A stretch of DNA of 43,606 bases from positions 1-43,606 of the IMG/VR virus record IMGVR_UViG_3300017788_000052. One strand, written 5' to 3'. Below are positions 35,045 to 43,447 of the stretch, in pieces (positions within the stretch are counted from its first letter, which is position 1; each line of letters begins with the position of its first letter). The notes below the pieces were generated by a model. It made no database searches. It was not told the origin of the DNA and saw only the letters and a list, made by a program, of their open reading frames with translations. The position numbers and the translations under genes were made by a program. The DNA is from a virus.

Positions 35045-38000
35045 TAATATAGGTTTTTTGAGCCATCTACGAACCAAGCTGGTCCAGAATACATATTTTT
35101 ATCAGCGTTTTTCTGTTTTTGAGATATTGTGTCTGCAAATCCCCCGTAGAATCCATATTCTTCTGGGATTGGAGTTCTGTCTATTATACGGGCAGCCATA
35201 TTAGCCATTAAGAGAGAAGAGTATCGGTCTTTTCTAAGCCTTTTCTTCTTACCGCCCCCAAGAATAACTTCGGGTGTATCCCACTTATCTCTACCATTTG
35301 GGGTCTGTCCCATTTCTATTAGAGAAAGTTCTTCTTTTAATTCTTCTATATCTAAAACGCAATCCTCTAGGGTATCATACTTTCTTTCTTTTAATATATC
35401 ATCTGCCGTTGAAAGTCCTATAGTTGAATTATCAAAGAATGGAAACACTAGAATCTTATCTTCTAGGTCTTTCTTGAGTCCGTGATTAGCCTCACAGAGC
35501 CAATCGTATTTAACAAACTGGCACAACTCTAATATGTGAAGACCCTTCTCGTCATCCGTGTCTTTCTCTTTTTCTTCGTCTATAACAGGCCAAATCAGAT
35601 GTTCTCCTTCTTCTAACTTATCTGTATCGTGTAGAGCTTCCATAACAGCTATACCACCGCCCTGAGCGTCCATAGCTATATGAACACAATTAAACCTTTT
35701 CATAAGGTTTCTTATTTTTCTAGCACAATAAGAATAGAAATCCTTCTCTGTAGATAGACCCATCTTTTGCATATCTTTATGCTGTGATCTATTAGTTGTC
35801 CAGCAATGAACAACTCTCCTATGATCTCCATTTAGTTCTATAACTACGATACTAAAATTATCAACTTCAGAAGCAGGGTCAACTCCAAATACATATTTCT
35901 TATTTCTATCCCCAATAAGCATTGTATTAAAGTTTATATCATTGCCCTTACCATCTTTTATGATGTTATCTATAGAAGGCACACAAGATTGTATTAATGA
36001 TCTCTTAAAGAATCCCTGAGAGTCTTTTGTAAATACCGCCCCATATTCCATCATATAAATACCGGTATGAACAGTAGCCCTAGACCTTGCAACCATTTCG
36101 GGGTCCATAAATCCTTCTGGTACTAGCTCATAAGGTATTCTCATTATAGAATAGTCTTGCCACCTGAAATTTTTAGGTATACCATCAGTAAATATTTCTG
36201 AGAGCTTTATTCTATCTCCTTTGCTTTTTATTATTCTACGCCACTTTTTCCAGTAATCGGCAAAGTGATTAAAATCGTAATAAGCGGTTCCAGATAATAT
36301 TATTTGATTTGGTATTCTAAACCCAGAATGGTCTAATTGTTCATCTTCTAGAACAATTCCCTCTTCTTCAGCCTTCTTCTTTGCGGCAGCAATTTTAACA
36401 CCTTCTATTGGGGTAGAAGAAACAACACCGAATCCGGCTACAACTGTTTCAAATACATCTCTAGGAATAGTAGCAAATTCGTCAGCAATAATATCGTGTG
36501 CTCTTTGACCTCTAATCTTACTATTATGACTAAAAAATCCATTTGCACAATATTCATGTGTTGAAGGAATGTGCATATCATAAGTATTTAAGTTACCTGC
36601 ATTTTCTATACTAACTATTTTATCATAATAAATATCTTTATTAGCTAATTTTTTTAATAATTCTACAACATTCGAATCTATATTGTTATAAGCTTCTAAA
36701 AATATATCTAAAAATTTATGAGTAATATTTTTTTTTCTTTTTATTATAGAATATGATATTTTATTATTTTTACTTGTATTATTTTTACATATATCTAGCA
36801 TAATATCTTTTAAAAAAGTAATATTATCATCGTGAGATTTCTCGCATGATTGTAAAGACAGACCCCTTAATAATTCATTTTGTTTTCTCTGCAATCTAAA
36901 GCCTATTTTTTCAGCAAATAATTTACAATTTTTACCGGTTAATAATAAAGAGTATTCTATATTCCAATTCTTATTTTTACGTTTTCTACTTCTCAAATTA
37001 GATATGATTCCATAGTGTAATAATATGTATTGAATTTGTTTAACAAGCTCTAAACTAGTGCTATATAAAGTTATAGATATAGCTGTTCCACCTTTTGTAT
37101 TAGATATTTGTATAGTTCCGTCTGTGTCAAACAATCCTGATATACATGCAGACATATTATTTTTAGATGATGATAAAATTGTATTTGGCAATTTTTTATC
37201 TATAGCATAAGTTTTTTCCATCCCCCAAAAATCTAACCAGTCTTTATTTATCTTTTTAGAACAACAAATAAAATGATGTTTATCTTTTTTAGAGCATTTA
37301 ATCCATTTTTTAGGAAAAACAGAGTTAAAAATTGGTATAAAGTGATCAACATCTGAAGTTGCAAATCGTAACGAATATTTGTTTGTCCAACACCCGTCTC
37401 CTATCATAGACCCTAATATATAAGCCTCATCTTCGTTACAATTGAAATTTCCATCATGCCATCTTTCGCTTCTATCTATTAAAATTCTATCTCCTATTTG
37501 TAGCTCATCCGTTCTAACCCAATCTATATTAGAATTTCTACAAACCCTCATTTTATGATTATATGTTCCACTATATTCAAAACCCTTTTTTGTCTTAATT
37601 CTTTTTACTGGTTTTATACCATTATTATAAAATTCATCGCTATAATTAAATTTTCCATTACCATATATTAAATTGGAAATTCTATCATTTATTTTCCTAA
37701 AACCATTTTTATAAGTAATATATGTGTCAGAAGATAGGCAACCATCTCCTAATGGAAGACACGATATAATACTATTATTAATCTTTAAACTATATCTATC
37801 TGTATCTTTTCTTATACCACTTTTATTGTGATCGCACATACTTCTTAACAAAGGAGAATTATTCCACATATTCTCCATATACTCAAACAATATCTTAGAC
37901 TGTCTGAAACCACCACCGACTATGATTACCTTCCTACCATCTAGCATTAAAGCCCTGAGTATAGAATAAAGAGATAATATGAATGACTTACCAAAACCTC

Positions 38001-38241
38001 TAGTCGCAATCAACATAGGAAATTTTCTTTTCCATAGTTCTTGTATCATAAGGCATTGTGTTGGAAGAAGTTCTATACCTATGATTTCCTTACTTGTAAA
38101 GTAAAGGTATTCCGGATTAGACATAATATAAGAGAGTCTAGAACAAAAATCAAATTGGTCATTCAGGATAAATTCAGCCGGATTACATATTGACTTAATT
38201 TCTTCATCTGTTAAGTTTAGCCAAGCGTTGTTTTTATTCAT
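35044..38241 (-). CDS. terL: terminase large subunit interrupted by an intein
   Basis: A 1065-aa precursor; removing the 406-residue intein leaves a 659-aa packaging motor. Walker A is LIATRGFGKS (77-86), Walker B is DIIADE (583-588) with D587/E588, and the coupling motif is ILSGTA (648-653). The RNase H-like nuclease has D788 in VFGVDPASE and D858 in HIAMDAQGGG, and a third acidic site near the DDEKG segment is likely. The order is that of T4 gp17-type terminases. It hydrolyses ATP to pump DNA into the prohead and cuts concatemers. The intein sits between Walker A and B at GDG/S. The gene starts inside the ATGA overlap with the ClpP-like gene without a clear ribosome site, suggesting coupling. 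Confidence 0.95.
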   Translation of the reverse strand: MNKNNAWLNLTDEEIKSICNPAEFILNDQFDFCSRLSYIMSNPEYLYFTSKEIIGIELLPTQCLMIQELWKRKFPMLIATRGFGKSFILSLYSILRALMLDGRKVIIVGGGFRQSKILFEYMENMWNNSPLLRSMCDHNKSGIRKDTDRYSLKINNSIISCLPLGDGCLSSDTYITYKNGFRKINDRISNLIYGNGKFNYSDEFYNNGIKPVKRIKTKKGFEYSGTYNHKMRVCRNSNIDWVRTDELQIGDRILIDRSERWHDGNFNCNEDEAYILGSMIGDGCWTNKYSLRFATSDVDHFIPIFNSVFPKKWIKCSKKDKHHFICCSKKINKDWLDFWGMEKTYAIDKKLPNTILSSSKNNMSACISGLFDTDGTIQISNTKGGTAISITLYSTSLELVKQIQYILLHYGIISNLRSRKRKNKNWNIEYSLLLTGKNCKLFAEKIGFRLQRKQNELLRGLSLQSCEKSHDDNITFLKDIMLDICKNNTSKNNKISYSIIKRKKNITHKFLDIFLEAYNNIDSNVVELLKKLANKDIYYDKIVSIENAGNLNTYDMHIPSTHEYCANGFFSHNSKIRGQRAHDIIADEFATIPRDVFETVVAGFGVVSSTPIEGVKIAAAKKKAEEEGIVLEDEQLDHSGFRIPNQIILSGTAYYDFNHFADYWKKWRRIIKSKGDRIKLSEIFTDGIPKNFRWQDYSIMRIPYELVPEGFMDPEMVARSRATVHTGIYMMEYGAVFTKDSQGFFKRSLIQSCVPSIDNIIKDGKGNDINFNTMLIGDRNKKYVFGVDPASEVDNFSIVVIELNGDHRRVVHCWTTNRSQHKDMQKMGLSTEKDFYSYCARKIRNLMKRFNCVHIAMDAQGGGIAVMEALHDTDKLEEGEHLIWPVIDEEKEKDTDDEKGLHILELCQFVKYDWLCEANHGLKKDLEDKILVFPFFDNSTIGLSTADDILKERKYDTLEDCVLDIEELKEELSLIEMGQTPNGRDKWDTPEVILGGGKKKRLRKDRYSSLLMANMAARIIDRTPIPEEYGFYGGFADTISQKQKNADKNMYSGPAWFVDGSKNLY
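36523..37740 (-). mobile_element. LAGLIDADG homing-endonuclease intein in the large terminase
   Basis: 406 residues from C168 (block A CLSSDTYITY) to H572-N573 (FFSHN), followed by Ser574 as the first C-extein residue. Block B is SGTYNHKMRV. The endonuclease blocks are AYILGSMIGDG and CISGLFDTDGT with their acidic residues present. Block F is NTYDMHIPSTHEYCANG. All splicing residues (Cys1, the block B T-x-x-H, His-Asn, Ser+1) are intact, so it should splice. The DNA is far more AT-rich than the exteins: 7 G/C of 60 at 36601-36660 against 27 of 60 at 35221-35280, a sign of separate origin. Confidence 0.93.
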
Positions 38242-38885
38242 TTTAAGAGGGAATCTATATTAGGGTAAGTATCTGTTCCAAGGATAGCATCTACGAGTCC
38301 GTAATGTAGGGCTTCTTGTGATGTTAGATACCAGTTGCCTTCATCTAATTTCTTTTTTACAAAACTCTTTGCAAATCTATCTGGATATCTTAGTTTGCGG
38401 CTTTTTACATATTCAGAATCTTTAACTTTGAACGAATAAATATCTATCATTTTAGCGGCCATTTTTTGAGCGATTTCGAAATATTTGACATTATTTGTGT
38501 GGATATCGCTTAAATCCTCTTCTCCATAATGACACATCATGTATGCATTTGGCATAATTACTCTGAAATCTGCCGCTTGAGGGATCAGGCTTCCCATTGA
38601 ACATGCGGAGCCGTAAATTAAAACCGTTACATAGCTTCTCGCATGTTTTATAGAGTCATACATTGCCATACCATCTTCCCACTGTCCACCCCTATTCGCA
38701 TTCAGGTGGATTAGTATATTACCGTTTGGTACATCTAGTGCTCTTAGATTCTTTATGAATATTGAAGACATTTCATGGTTTACATCGTCATCTTCAAAAT
38801 CATTTTGCATTCTATTCACAAATATCTCTTTGTACTTAGAATATACTACCCCATAATTATGAAGATCAGTTAGAACATTTCGCAT
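38238..38885 (-). CDS. ClpP-like serine protease, possible second head protease
   Basis: 215 aa of the ClpP/crotonase fold. S96 lies in YGSACSMGSLIPQAAD, H119 in PNAYMMCHYGEED, and the end (YLTSQEALHYGLVDAILG) matches the ClpP C-terminal helix with its catalytic-Asp region. ClpP-like (S14) enzymes act as prohead proteases in several phages and usually sit near the portal; here the gene precedes the large terminase by an ATGA overlap. It may cleave scaffold or capsid. A cytosolic regulatory protease is the alternative. Confidence 0.75.
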   Translation of the reverse strand: MRNVLTDLHNYGVVYSKYKEIFVNRMQNDFEDDDVNHEMSSIFIKNLRALDVPNGNILIHLNANRGGQWEDGMAMYDSIKHARSYVTVLIYGSACSMGSLIPQAADFRVIMPNAYMMCHYGEEDLSDIHTNNVKYFEIAQKMAAKMIDIYSFKVKDSEYVKSRKLRYPDRFAKSFVKKKLDEGNWYLTSQEALHYGLVDAILGTDTYPNIDSLLK

Positions 38886-39358
38886 CGCTCCAGGTCCTTA
38901 TATTTTTCGTTGATAGATTTTAGAATCCTACAAGTATATAAAAATCCATTGTATGCACTTCCAGCGAAAATAACCTGAATACCAAAGTCCAATTGCATTT
39001 CTACAATTCTCTTATGTAGATACCGCCCCGTAATTCTTATTTGCGGTAGATTAACATTCTTTGGAAACTGCATCATTTGTTCAAATTCAAATTCCAGTAT
39101 TAAGAACTTATGTTCAAAATTCTTCATTCTTGCTAGTTCTCTATAGAATCTGTCACTATCCTTTCCAAGATTAGTTGCTACTTCTACAGGAGAAGCTTTT
39201 CTTTCTATACATAGCTTGTCATGTAGCCCGTCTATGGTGTAATCACCTGTCTCTAATTGACCATACTTCATACCCTGACACAATAGATAAGGAGTGAAGT
39301 TATAGCCTGTTTTTTCCCTACTGTCTTTAACGACCCAATATTTCGGTGGACTATTCAT
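38870..39358 (-). CDS. ERCC4-domain nuclease
   Basis: 162 aa with the XPF/ERCC4 nuclease signature: D12-S-R-E-K in the first strand, G38-D39-Y in LETGDYTID, and E52-R53-K54 in CIERKAS, followed by a helix with the D-R-F-Y-R-E-L pattern. The family cuts branched or single-strand/double-strand junction DNA; here it may resolve replication or packaging intermediates. It has AGGA just upstream and overlaps both neighbours by 8-16 nt. Confidence 0.8.
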   Translation of the reverse strand: MNSPPKYWVVKDSREKTGYNFTPYLLCQGMKYGQLETGDYTIDGLHDKLCIERKASPVEVATNLGKDSDRFYRELARMKNFEHKFLILEFEFEQMMQFPKNVNLPQIRITGRYLHKRIVEMQLDFGIQVIFAGSAYNGFLYTCRILKSINEKYKDLERCEMF

Positions 39359-39626
39359 ATTTCCTATTCACTATATTCAAAAACAACCTTGCATAAAAAT
39401 GTTCTTTTCTGGCTATAGAGTCGTGACACCTTCTACATAGACAGATACCATTTCTATCATCATACCTATTAGACATAAATCTAGACCAAGGTAATATATG
39501 ATGGACTTTTATAGCCCTCTTAGAGCCACAATTAGGCATTTGACACGTATATCTATCCCGTCTCCTTATTCTAGCTCTCCAGTTCCTATACTCTTTAGAA
39601 TCCCAATCTCTCTGCATCTTTTTCAA
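39351..39626 (-). CDS. HNH endonuclease (91 aa)
   Basis: A compact HNH fold with a zinc ribbon: C28/C33 in YTCQMPNCG, H42-H43 in IKVHHILPW, N59 in DRNGICL, and C64-x2-C67-H68. HNH proteins beside terminase genes help packaging cuts in HK97-like phages; free-standing homing enzymes are the other possibility. The start is uncertain. The longest frame begins with TTG at 39626 (AGGA upstream), and an ATG lies at 39617. Either way the start overlaps the end of the dehydratase gene in another frame. Confidence 0.8.
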   Translation of the reverse strand: MKKMQRDWDSKEYRNWRARIRRRDRYTCQMPNCGSKRAIKVHHILPWSRFMSNRYDDRNGICLCRRCHDSIARKEHFYARLFLNIVNRKYE

Positions 39627-40788
39627 TCATCTTCCTAACTAGACCTTTAAAATTGTAAGTTGGTTCCCAACCTAATACCTTTCTAGCCTTAGTATAAGAA
39701 CCCCTTAAATAAGGAACCTCTGCGGGTCTAATAAATTGGGGGTCTTGAATAAATAGGTCTTTATAAGTAATACTAAGAGAATCGAACTGATATAAGGTAT
39801 TTACACATAAAAAGGATTCTTTAATAAAATCATCTATTGTATGGGTAGTTCCAGTACATATAACGTAATCATCAGGAGAGTTTTGCTGTAACATAGTATA
39901 CATAACAGAAACATAATCACCGGCATACCCCCAATCCCTACACGTAGACACATCCCCAAGCCTGAGTTTAGAAAAAGAAAGTGTTTTATCACCAGTGTCG
40001 TATGAGATAAGATGCTTAATTATACTATCCTTGTGAAATGTTATATAATCCCCTTCAGTGTTTATTATATTATTATATGAGAGGGAGTTAGAGTACATAA
40101 AATTAGCAAATGAAGTAAACCACTTTGTTATCTTGCGTGTAACGAATAACTCGCCCCTGCGTTCTCCTTCGTGATTAAATAATATACCACAAGAGGCGTG
40201 CATATTATAAGCATTGCGGAATAATCTAACCATTTCATGGGCGGCACATTTAGCTATGGCATAGGGCGATTGGGGTAAAAACCTAGTGCTTTCATCTTGA
40301 TAAGAATGAATAGAGGGGTTTTTTAGTATGTGCTTTCCAGCCTCTGTTGTGGCATCTCCCTCTCTTATTAGGCCGTTAATATATGAGAAGGCTGAACCAA
40401 ACATTTCACTAGATGAGGCTTGATAGAACTTAACGTGGGTCATGTTTAAGTCAACAAGGGCTTCTAATAGATTCATACATCCTTTTGCGGTAATATCCCA
40501 TGTAACACCAGGAGACTTAAACGATGTTCCAACGTGAGATTGGGCGGCTAGATTATAGACCTCTTTAACATCGGGGTGTTTGTTTAAGACCTTTATGATG
40601 CTAGATATATCAGTAACATCCCCCTCTTCTATTATGAAGTTATTATCGTTCAGAGCATTTCTTAGATTGTCTTCATTGGGCTGGCTTGATCTACGCTTAA
40701 CTCCAACTACTTTATAGCCTTTTTCTAACAATAGGTCTGCTAAGTGAGACCCGTCCATTCCAGTTATTCCTGTTATTATAGCTTTCAT
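39595..40788 (-). CDS. gmd: GDP-mannose 4,6-dehydratase
   Basis: A 397-aa extended short-chain dehydrogenase that converts GDP-mannose to GDP-4-keto-6-deoxymannose, the precursor of GDP-fucose, rhamnose or perosamine. The NAD(P) site is G7-x2-G10-x2-G13 (TGITGMDGSH). The catalytic region is A-S-S-S-E128-M-F-G with Y176-x3-K180 (SPYAIAK). The substrate strand is NHEGERRGELFVTRKI, and the family end RPAEVPYLRG ... LGWEP is intact. Two loops, about residues 133-170 and 222-272, are longer than in the usual 345-375-aa enzymes. It may remodel host surface glycans after infection. GGAG precedes the ATG. Confidence 0.9.
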   Translation of the reverse strand: MKAIITGITGMDGSHLADLLLEKGYKVVGVKRRSSQPNEDNLRNALNDNNFIIEEGDVTDISSIIKVLNKHPDVKEVYNLAAQSHVGTSFKSPGVTWDITAKGCMNLLEALVDLNMTHVKFYQASSSEMFGSAFSYINGLIREGDATTEAGKHILKNPSIHSYQDESTRFLPQSPYAIAKCAAHEMVRLFRNAYNMHASCGILFNHEGERRGELFVTRKITKWFTSFANFMYSNSLSYNNIINTEGDYITFHKDSIIKHLISYDTGDKTLSFSKLRLGDVSTCRDWGYAGDYVSVMYTMLQQNSPDDYVICTGTTHTIDDFIKESFLCVNTLYQFDSLSITYKDLFIQDPQFIRPAEVPYLRGSYTKARKVLGWEPTYNFKGLVRKMIEKDAERLGF

Positions 40789-40790
40789 TA

Positions 40791-41579
40791 TTACTCCAAT
40801 ACGGTTTCGTGATTTAAAAAGGGTTGATCTACTTCTTTATCTATGAAAGAGTGGTACGCGCCCAATCTTTGCTTTTCTTTTTCAGTAGCTAGTCTAAGCA
40901 GTTCCATTTCCGTTCCATATCTCCTAAGTTTATCGTGGTCGCTCATTAAATTAGCTACCCACGAAGAAAAAGACTCTTTAGAATCTTCTATGCGTTTTAC
41001 TCTTTGTTCTCTTGTGGCTTTCATATCTTTTAATATAGCCATTTTTTTAGCTAACAATTCTCTGTAATCTTTATTGATAGCTTCTTGTGCGGCCCTTAAT
41101 CCTGCCAACTGTCTTTCTCTAGTTGTGGCTTGTTCTATATCTTCTGGATCAGGACTTGGTAAAGCCTCAAAAAGCCGAAGATGAGTTTCTAACCGAGAAA
41201 TATCTTCTAGGTTAGACTTATTTGTAGCAAGTGATCTATTACAAAGGACTTCCAACTTTATTAAATCTATAATCTGTAATTCTTCTGTTGGGGTAGTGTC
41301 TCTATTAAATTGCTCAACTGTTTGATTCCAATGATACTCAAACAAATCAATTTCGGCAGATGAAAACTGTTCTTTTAATTGTTTAAAAAAGGGGCGATTT
41401 CTAAGGGCGTGTGACCCTACTTCTTTCTTTGCTTCAACCGCATATTTTCTTTTCATATATGCGGCTAAACTTGCTTCTTCTCTATTGAGTTTTTTAGCCA
41501 TCTCTTGTAGGGGCATCTCTAGGTTATTTTTTATAAATGCGTCTTCTTCTAAAGATATGCGACCTTTTTTAAGACTCAT
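40791..41579 (-). CDS. putative terminase small subunit / HTH DNA-binding protein
   Basis: 262 aa. The N-terminal 50 residues form a likely helix-turn-helix of the SANT/GcrA kind (ISLEEDAFIKNN, LQEMAKKLNREEASLAAYMK). A long helical region follows (about 95-240, with RERQLAGLRAAQEAINKDYR), as in the oligomerising core of small terminases. It lies upstream of the large terminase but separated from it by four genes. It would recognise DNA for packaging. AAGGAGAA is six bases before the ATG. A transcription regulator is the alternative. Confidence 0.5.
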   Translation of the reverse strand: MSLKKGRISLEEDAFIKNNLEMPLQEMAKKLNREEASLAAYMKRKYAVEAKKEVGSHALRNRPFFKQLKEQFSSAEIDLFEYHWNQTVEQFNRDTTPTEELQIIDLIKLEVLCNRSLATNKSNLEDISRLETHLRLFEALPSPDPEDIEQATTRERQLAGLRAAQEAINKDYRELLAKKMAILKDMKATREQRVKRIEDSKESFSSWVANLMSDHDKLRRYGTEMELLRLATEKEKQRLGAYHSFIDKEVDQPFLNHETVLE

Positions 41580-42078
41580 AAAATTCTCCTTCGGTTATAC
41601 CATTTTCTTCACAAATTTCTCTTAGGACTTTTAATAGCTCAGTTTTTTCTAGTCTTGGAAGATAAGCCCCACTTGTAAACTTTAGGTAATTCTCCCTGAG
41701 AGAAACAGGCAGTTTAGTATCTATAATATAAAGGAGCTTAGAGAAATCTGTATATGAGCTTTGTTCGTAAGATACATTAAAACCCTCTTCTATCGGAAGT
41801 GGTTTTAATAGATTTTTTTTAGCTTCAGGATCTTTTTTTAGATAATAATTATCTCTAACAAAATTTTTGAGTCTATTAGATAAATTATGAGATAAAAAAT
41901 TCTCTAATGGGCGGTTTTCATCATAACGCTCTAGGGCTTCTAGGCATATAATAAAAGCCTGCTGTTTTATATCGTCAAGTTCATATCCTGGAAATATATA
42001 TCTGGGCGAAACCCTATTAATCACTATATCTATAGTTTCTAAGGTCTCCCTTTCTGTTTTGTTTTTTGGTATTCTCAT
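41569..42078 (-). CDS. sigma-factor-like protein (region 2 only), possible late sigma
   Basis: 169 aa. Residues 28-80 have the sigma70 region 2 pattern (IFPGYELDDIKQQAFIICLE, A-L-x-R-Y-D, NFLSHNLSNRLKNFVRDNYY), covering the core-binding and -10-reading helices. No clear region 4 helix-turn-helix follows. T4 gp55, the late sigma, is also short and lacks region 4, so a late-gene role is plausible. The promoter is a perfect consensus for host RNA polymerase, which would suit early expression. The -10 hexamer ends five bases before the ATG, leaving no room for a ribosome site, so the mRNA is probably leaderless. Confidence 0.6.
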   Translation of the reverse strand: MRIPKNKTERETLETIDIVINRVSPRYIFPGYELDDIKQQAFIICLEALERYDENRPLENFLSHNLSNRLKNFVRDNYYLKKDPEAKKNLLKPLPIEEGFNVSYEQSSYTDFSKLLYIIDTKLPVSLRENYLKFTSGAYLPRLEKTELLKVLREICEENGITEGEFYES

Positions 42079-42083
42079 ATATT

Positions 42084-42112
42084 ATTATAGTATAATAGTG
42101 TACAAATGTCAA
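42084..42112 (-). promoter_or_regulatory. perfect sigma70 consensus promoter, leaderless start
   Basis: On the minus strand TTGACA (42112-42107), a 17-base spacer and TATAAT (42089-42084) both match the consensus exactly. The gene's ATG begins at 42078, so transcription should start at or next to the A of the start codon. Confidence 0.8.
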
Positions 42113-42118
42113 CCTAAT

Positions 42119-43039
42119 TTACCAAGTCCAAATTACAACTAAACCATCACCACCAGCACCACCTAATCCACCAGTGGTCCCACCACCACCACCACCTCCT
42201 CCACAGCCTATACCCCCATTACCTCCATTACCACCTACGTTTGTGTTGGACGAGCCTCCACCTGCACCACCGGCAAAGAACCACATACCATTACCTAAGC
42301 CGCTACGGAATGAGTATCCATGTTCACCGTCATTGCTACCGGCTGCACCACCATTTACTTGTGGTTGTAGTACTTCTCTTGACCATCCAGTTGTAACACT
42401 ACCTCCAGAAAAATTAGCCGATGTAGTTCCGCCACCACCAGCGCCTCCTGTAAGCATCAGTTGATGGGAAGCATCAGCTCCATTAGCTCCGGTGTGTGCT
42501 CCACCAGCACCGGCTGCTTGACCAAGAGAAGCAAACCAACTTAATGACCATGAAAGTAGAGCTATGTTTCCGTTAGTCAGTACGGTGCTGGCCCCTCCAG
42601 CACCACCTGCGGCACTATCCGTCCCATTACCACCGGAACCCGCATTACCGTTGCCGGACTGTAGTATGGACGAGACGTTAGCTTCGCTTTGAACCACGGC
42701 TACTACAGCTCGACCACCTACTTCACCGGCTACACTTCCACCTCTCGGAACTTGAATCCATAATTCATTTGGTAAGATCGACGCAGGGTAAATAGCCGAT
42801 GCAGTTGCGCCTGACCCACCACCACCACCACCTCCGCGAGCTGTACCAGACGATCCACTAAAACCGTTACCCCCAGCACCCCCAGCACCAATACATTTAA
42901 TGGCAACAAATTTACAATTGCGTGGCTTTGTCCATTGCTGCCAGTTCTTTATTTCGCCTTGAGCACCTGGATTGCCGATTGCGTGAAAGTATTGTTCGGT
43001 GACTACTGACTCAGGATTCCCAAAAATTCCTGGATTCAT
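42119..43039 (-). CDS. glycine-rich tail fibre/adhesin
   Basis: 306 aa with long Gly runs (GGGGGGG around residue 70, GGAGGGG, and GCGGGGGGGG near the end) and a closing GGDGLVVIWTW, typical of the glycine-rich domain of phage fibres and adhesins. The N-terminus (SVVTEQYFHAIGNPGAQGEI, then W-Q-Q-W-T-K-P) would be the attachment segment. The Gly-rich part may form polyglycine-II sandwiches that carry receptor-binding loops, as in T-even gp38. Its DNA is richer in GC than the neighbours. It is TAATG-coupled to the gene before it. Confidence 0.7.
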   Translation of the reverse strand: MNPGIFGNPESVVTEQYFHAIGNPGAQGEIKNWQQWTKPRNCKFVAIKCIGAGGAGGNGFSGSSGTARGGGGGGGSGATASAIYPASILPNELWIQVPRGGSVAGEVGGRAVVAVVQSEANVSSILQSGNGNAGSGGNGTDSAAGGAGGASTVLTNGNIALLSWSLSWFASLGQAAGAGGAHTGANGADASHQLMLTGGAGGGGTTSANFSGGSVTTGWSREVLQPQVNGGAAGSNDGEHGYSFRSGLGNGMWFFAGGAGGGSSNTNVGGNGGNGGIGCGGGGGGGGTTGGLGGAGGDGLVVIWTW

Positions 43040-43431
43040 TATAGATCAGCTCCTAACACCCATACTCGATGAGCTTCTGCGTTGTGGGTACTAGCTCCGA
43101 TTTGCACAGCAGTACCTTTAAGAACTAGATCGTTGTAGTTCTTCATTCCACGATGAGCCGGTCTAGTTGCTGACGCGGATGTTGCTCCAATCGGAATTTC
43201 GTCAAATAGATTCCATGTAATACCTGAGTCGGTAGATAGAAAAATTCGAATCATACCTGCGGTTGTAGTTACTACAGCCTGAGCCACAATCGACGTAATT
43301 CTAAATCCGTTGTCTGAGCCGGATGCAATCGAAACAATTATTCCTGATCCGTCTCGGTTAGTATTAGCAGTTAATACGGTAGCAACATCAATCACTCTAG
43401 GATTTGCTGCATAAGTTGGTTTGTCTGCCAT
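43039..43431 (-). CDS. beta-rich virion protein of unknown function (130 aa)
   Basis: A 130-aa protein rich in Ala, Thr, Ile and Val, probably a beta-sandwich: VTTTAGMIRIFLSTDSG, then W-N-L-F-D-E-I-P-I, then AVQIGASTHNAEAHRVWVLG. I have no family name for it. AAAGGG lies upstream of the ATG. It stands between a collagen-like gene and the glycine-rich adhesin, so a fibre-complex component is likely. Confidence 0.5.
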   Translation of the reverse strand: MADKPTYAANPRVIDVATVLTANTNRDGSGIIVSIASGSDNGFRITSIVAQAVVTTTAGMIRIFLSTDSGITWNLFDEIPIGATSASATRPAHRGMKNYNDLVLKGTAVQIGASTHNAEAHRVWVLGADL

Positions 43432-43447
43432 TATAAATACCCTTTAT

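Noticed and set aside
38481-38520. TTGACA inside the ClpP-like gene as a promoter.
   Set aside because: No TATAAT-like hexamer at 16-18 bases; it reads against all genes.
42174-42464. A plus-strand proline-rich frame of 96 codons.
   Set aside because: It is the reverse complement of the Gly codons of the glycine-rich adhesin; Pro runs opposite Gly runs are expected, and there is no promoter or ribosome site.
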